64,000 bases of DNA from Taxillus chinensis (taxonomy: Eukaryota; Streptophyta; Magnoliopsida; Santalales; Loranthaceae): positions 13,997,617-14,061,616 of the forward strand of contig CM042090.1 in assembly GCA_023512835.1 (NCBI GenBank), written 5' to 3'. Positions 62,459 to 64,000 of the stretch are shown piece after piece (the first letter of the stretch is position 1; each line of letters begins with the position of its first letter). A program made the translations under genes and the position numbers. The notes under the pieces were generated by a model. That model was not told the origin of the DNA, made no database searches, and worked only from the letters and a program-made list of their open reading frames with translations.

Positions 62459-63623
62459 CAATATAAACATATGCCGATTCACGTCATGCATTTAATCTAA
62501 TGGGATTTTCCATTTTTCCTTCAATTGGGAGCAGGACGAGTTGATGTGGGGAGCTGCATGGTTATTTAGGGCAACAAAGGACGCAAAATATTTAAGTATT
62601 GCCAACTCTTTTGGAACTAGCAATGCGCCGGACATCTTCAGTTGGGACAACAAGTACGCAGGCGCATATGTTCTCCTGTCAAGGGTAACGTTCACCAACT
62701 TAATTTTCAAATTGCATGTGTACGTGTTAATTAAATATGTTTCGCAACTTTCTCTGAACTAATTAGTACACGCTGTTTTTCCTTTTAGGGGGCTTTATTG
62801 AACAAAAACACGAATTTGTTCCAATTCGGTGAGGCGGCCGAAAATTTTGTGTGCCGCATTATTCCACAATCTCCTTCGTCCAGCACACAATACACACAAG
62901 GTGAAAAAAAAGAAGAAGAGAGAGAGAATGAGAGTCTCCTGTTAGTGTTGATTATATATCGATTGAGTGAGACGACAATCTAAAGTTAAACTTTACCATG
63001 TATGTTTATATGTGTGTAGGTGGACTCATGTTTAAGCTATCAGGAAGCAATCTCCAATACGTAACAGCCATTAATTTTCTTCTTACAACTTACTCCAAGT
63101 ATATGAGTGCATCAAAGCATACATTCAATTGTGGCGGCCTCCAAGTCACCCCACATTCTCTACGATTGCTTGTAAAACAACAGGTAATAACTCCGTGTTT
63201 GATTAGCATACAAAAACACACACATACACTTTGTTAATCGATGCTTATTGTTTAATTATGAGCACAGGAACTAATTCGCTTCTACTTTTAGGTGGACTAC
63301 ATTTTAGGGGTAAACCCTCTGGGCATGTCATTCATGGTAGGATTTGGGACAAATTACCCACAAAGAATCCACCACGAGAGGGGCATCCATACCTTCAATG
63401 AGAGACCATCCACAGAAAGTATTTTGTGAAAATGGCATGGACTACTTTCATACACAAAACCCAAATCCAAACAAGTTAATCGGAGCCGTTGTAGGTGGCC
63501 CGGACCAAAATGATGGGTATCCAGGATGGTCGTGATGACTACGATCATTCGGAACCTGCCACTTACACCAATGCCGCTTTGGTTGGCTCTCTAGCGTACT
63601 TGACCACATTCGATTCTCATTAA
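61099..63623 (+). pseudogene. Copy 11: GH9 pseudogene, three frameshifts
   Basis: Exon equivalents are 61099..61314, 61839..62343, 62535..62684, 62789..62900, 63020..63183 and 63292..63623. Lesions are the seven-C run at 62104-62110, a private extra G at 63376 right in the HHR of the first GH9 signature, and the shared extra G at 63524-63525 in the second. A private Ile-to-Val change follows (CAGAAAGTA near 63418). The 5' half matches copy 10 (GGT near 61928) but the 3' half matches the copy 2/3/9 haplotype, so it looks recombinant. Confidence 0.88.
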
Positions 63624-64000
63624 GTAGCAAGACGCATAGATATATAAGTTACATTCTAATCGAAAGAAGTTTGTTACTCGTTACCCAAAAATACAATATG
63701 GGTGCATAGGTTATATTTTTATTGCACTTAATTTGTATATATGTAGACAGTGTAAATATCTGTAATTTCGGATTTTACCACATATATGGAATGCCTAATT
63801 TGGACATCTAAGGCTTCTATGGCAATGGAATGATGCTCTCTCATCTATAGTATGGTTTTATTTAAATTTTTCGCAAAGAATTCGTTAAATTATTACATGT
63901 TTTCTTTGAAGAAAGTCTTAATTCCCCTAACGCAACAAAAGTGACGACGAGATAAATAAGAACAATTACGAGGTCGACCGGCATATATATACAAAAAAAC
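63624..64000 (+). other. Start of spacer after copy 11 (cut by window edge)
   Basis: No gene is visible. This is the 3' flank of copy 11, type B, with GTCGACCGG near 63973. It aligns with the start of the other type B spacers to the last base, so another unit probably follows. Confidence 0.75.

Larger units (their letters stand above)
1..64000 (+). repeat. Head-to-tail tandem array of a ~4.77-kb GH9 gene unit
   Basis: The same unit, exons, introns and spacer included, recurs along the whole window in one orientation. Start-to-start distances are 4793, 4768, 9850, 9793, 4794, 4763, 4777, 4761, 4774 and 4762 bases. The two long intervals are ordinary units plus a retrotransposon of about 5.0 kb. 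Units differ by scattered substitutions, single-base indels and variable AT, GT and CAA microsatellites. The left edge cuts a gene inside exon 3 and the right edge lies in a spacer, so the array extends beyond both ends. Similarity in introns and spacers as high as in exons points to recent amplification or homogenisation rather than selection on protein alone. Confidence 0.97.

Overview
This looks like nuclear DNA of a flowering plant. The genes have six exons with GT-AG introns, the spacers are AT-rich, and the retroelement uses a plant-type initiator-tRNA-Met primer site. Exons 1-2 are GC-rich while exons 3-6 are AT-rich. That 5'-to-3' GC drop is typical of monocots, so a monocot is my guess; the species is not identifiable from what I can see.

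The whole window is a head-to-tail tandem array of one gene unit of about 4.76-4.79 kb. Each unit carries a plus-strand glycosyl hydrolase family 9 (GH9) endo-beta-1,4-glucanase gene of about 2.53 kb followed by about 2.25 kb of spacer and promoter. There are twelve copies: copy 0 is cut by the left edge, copies 1-11 have both ends, and the array appears to run past both edges. Start codons lie at 3264, 8057, 12825, 22675, 32468, 37262, 42025, 46802, 51563, 56337 and 61099. The product is a secreted class-B-type enzyme of 491 residues: a signal peptide plus a catalytic domain, with no membrane anchor and no C-terminal cellulose-binding module.

Only copy 1 (3264-5789) is open along its full length. 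Copies 2-11 carry a shared frameshift in a C-run of exon 2 (7 or 8 C instead of 6), and several carry a second shared frameshift in exon 6 inside the catalytic GH9 signature. As written, the array is therefore one intact gene among near-identical pseudogenes. Because the differences are so often single-base indels, consensus error in a long-read assembly has to be excluded before this is believed.

Copies 3 and 4 each contain a roughly 5.0-kb Ty3/gypsy LTR retrotransposon (14053-19069 and 23866-28877), inserted antisense into exon 2 at exactly the same base. Both share the same truncated 3' LTR, so this is one insertion later duplicated with its host unit, giving two 9.8-kb composite units. 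The element has an LTR of about 300 bp, a tRNA-iMet primer site, and gag, protease, reverse transcriptase, RNase H and integrase in gypsy order. Its pol frame runs through the polypurine tract and ends inside the 3' LTR.

Diagnostic sites divide the array. Spacers 0/1 and 1/2 and the 5' part of copy 2 are type A; everything from the 3' part of copy 2 rightward is type B. Within type B, variants at several sites are shuffled between units, as expected from unequal crossing-over and gene conversion. I see no RNA gene, CRISPR array or unrelated protein-coding gene.
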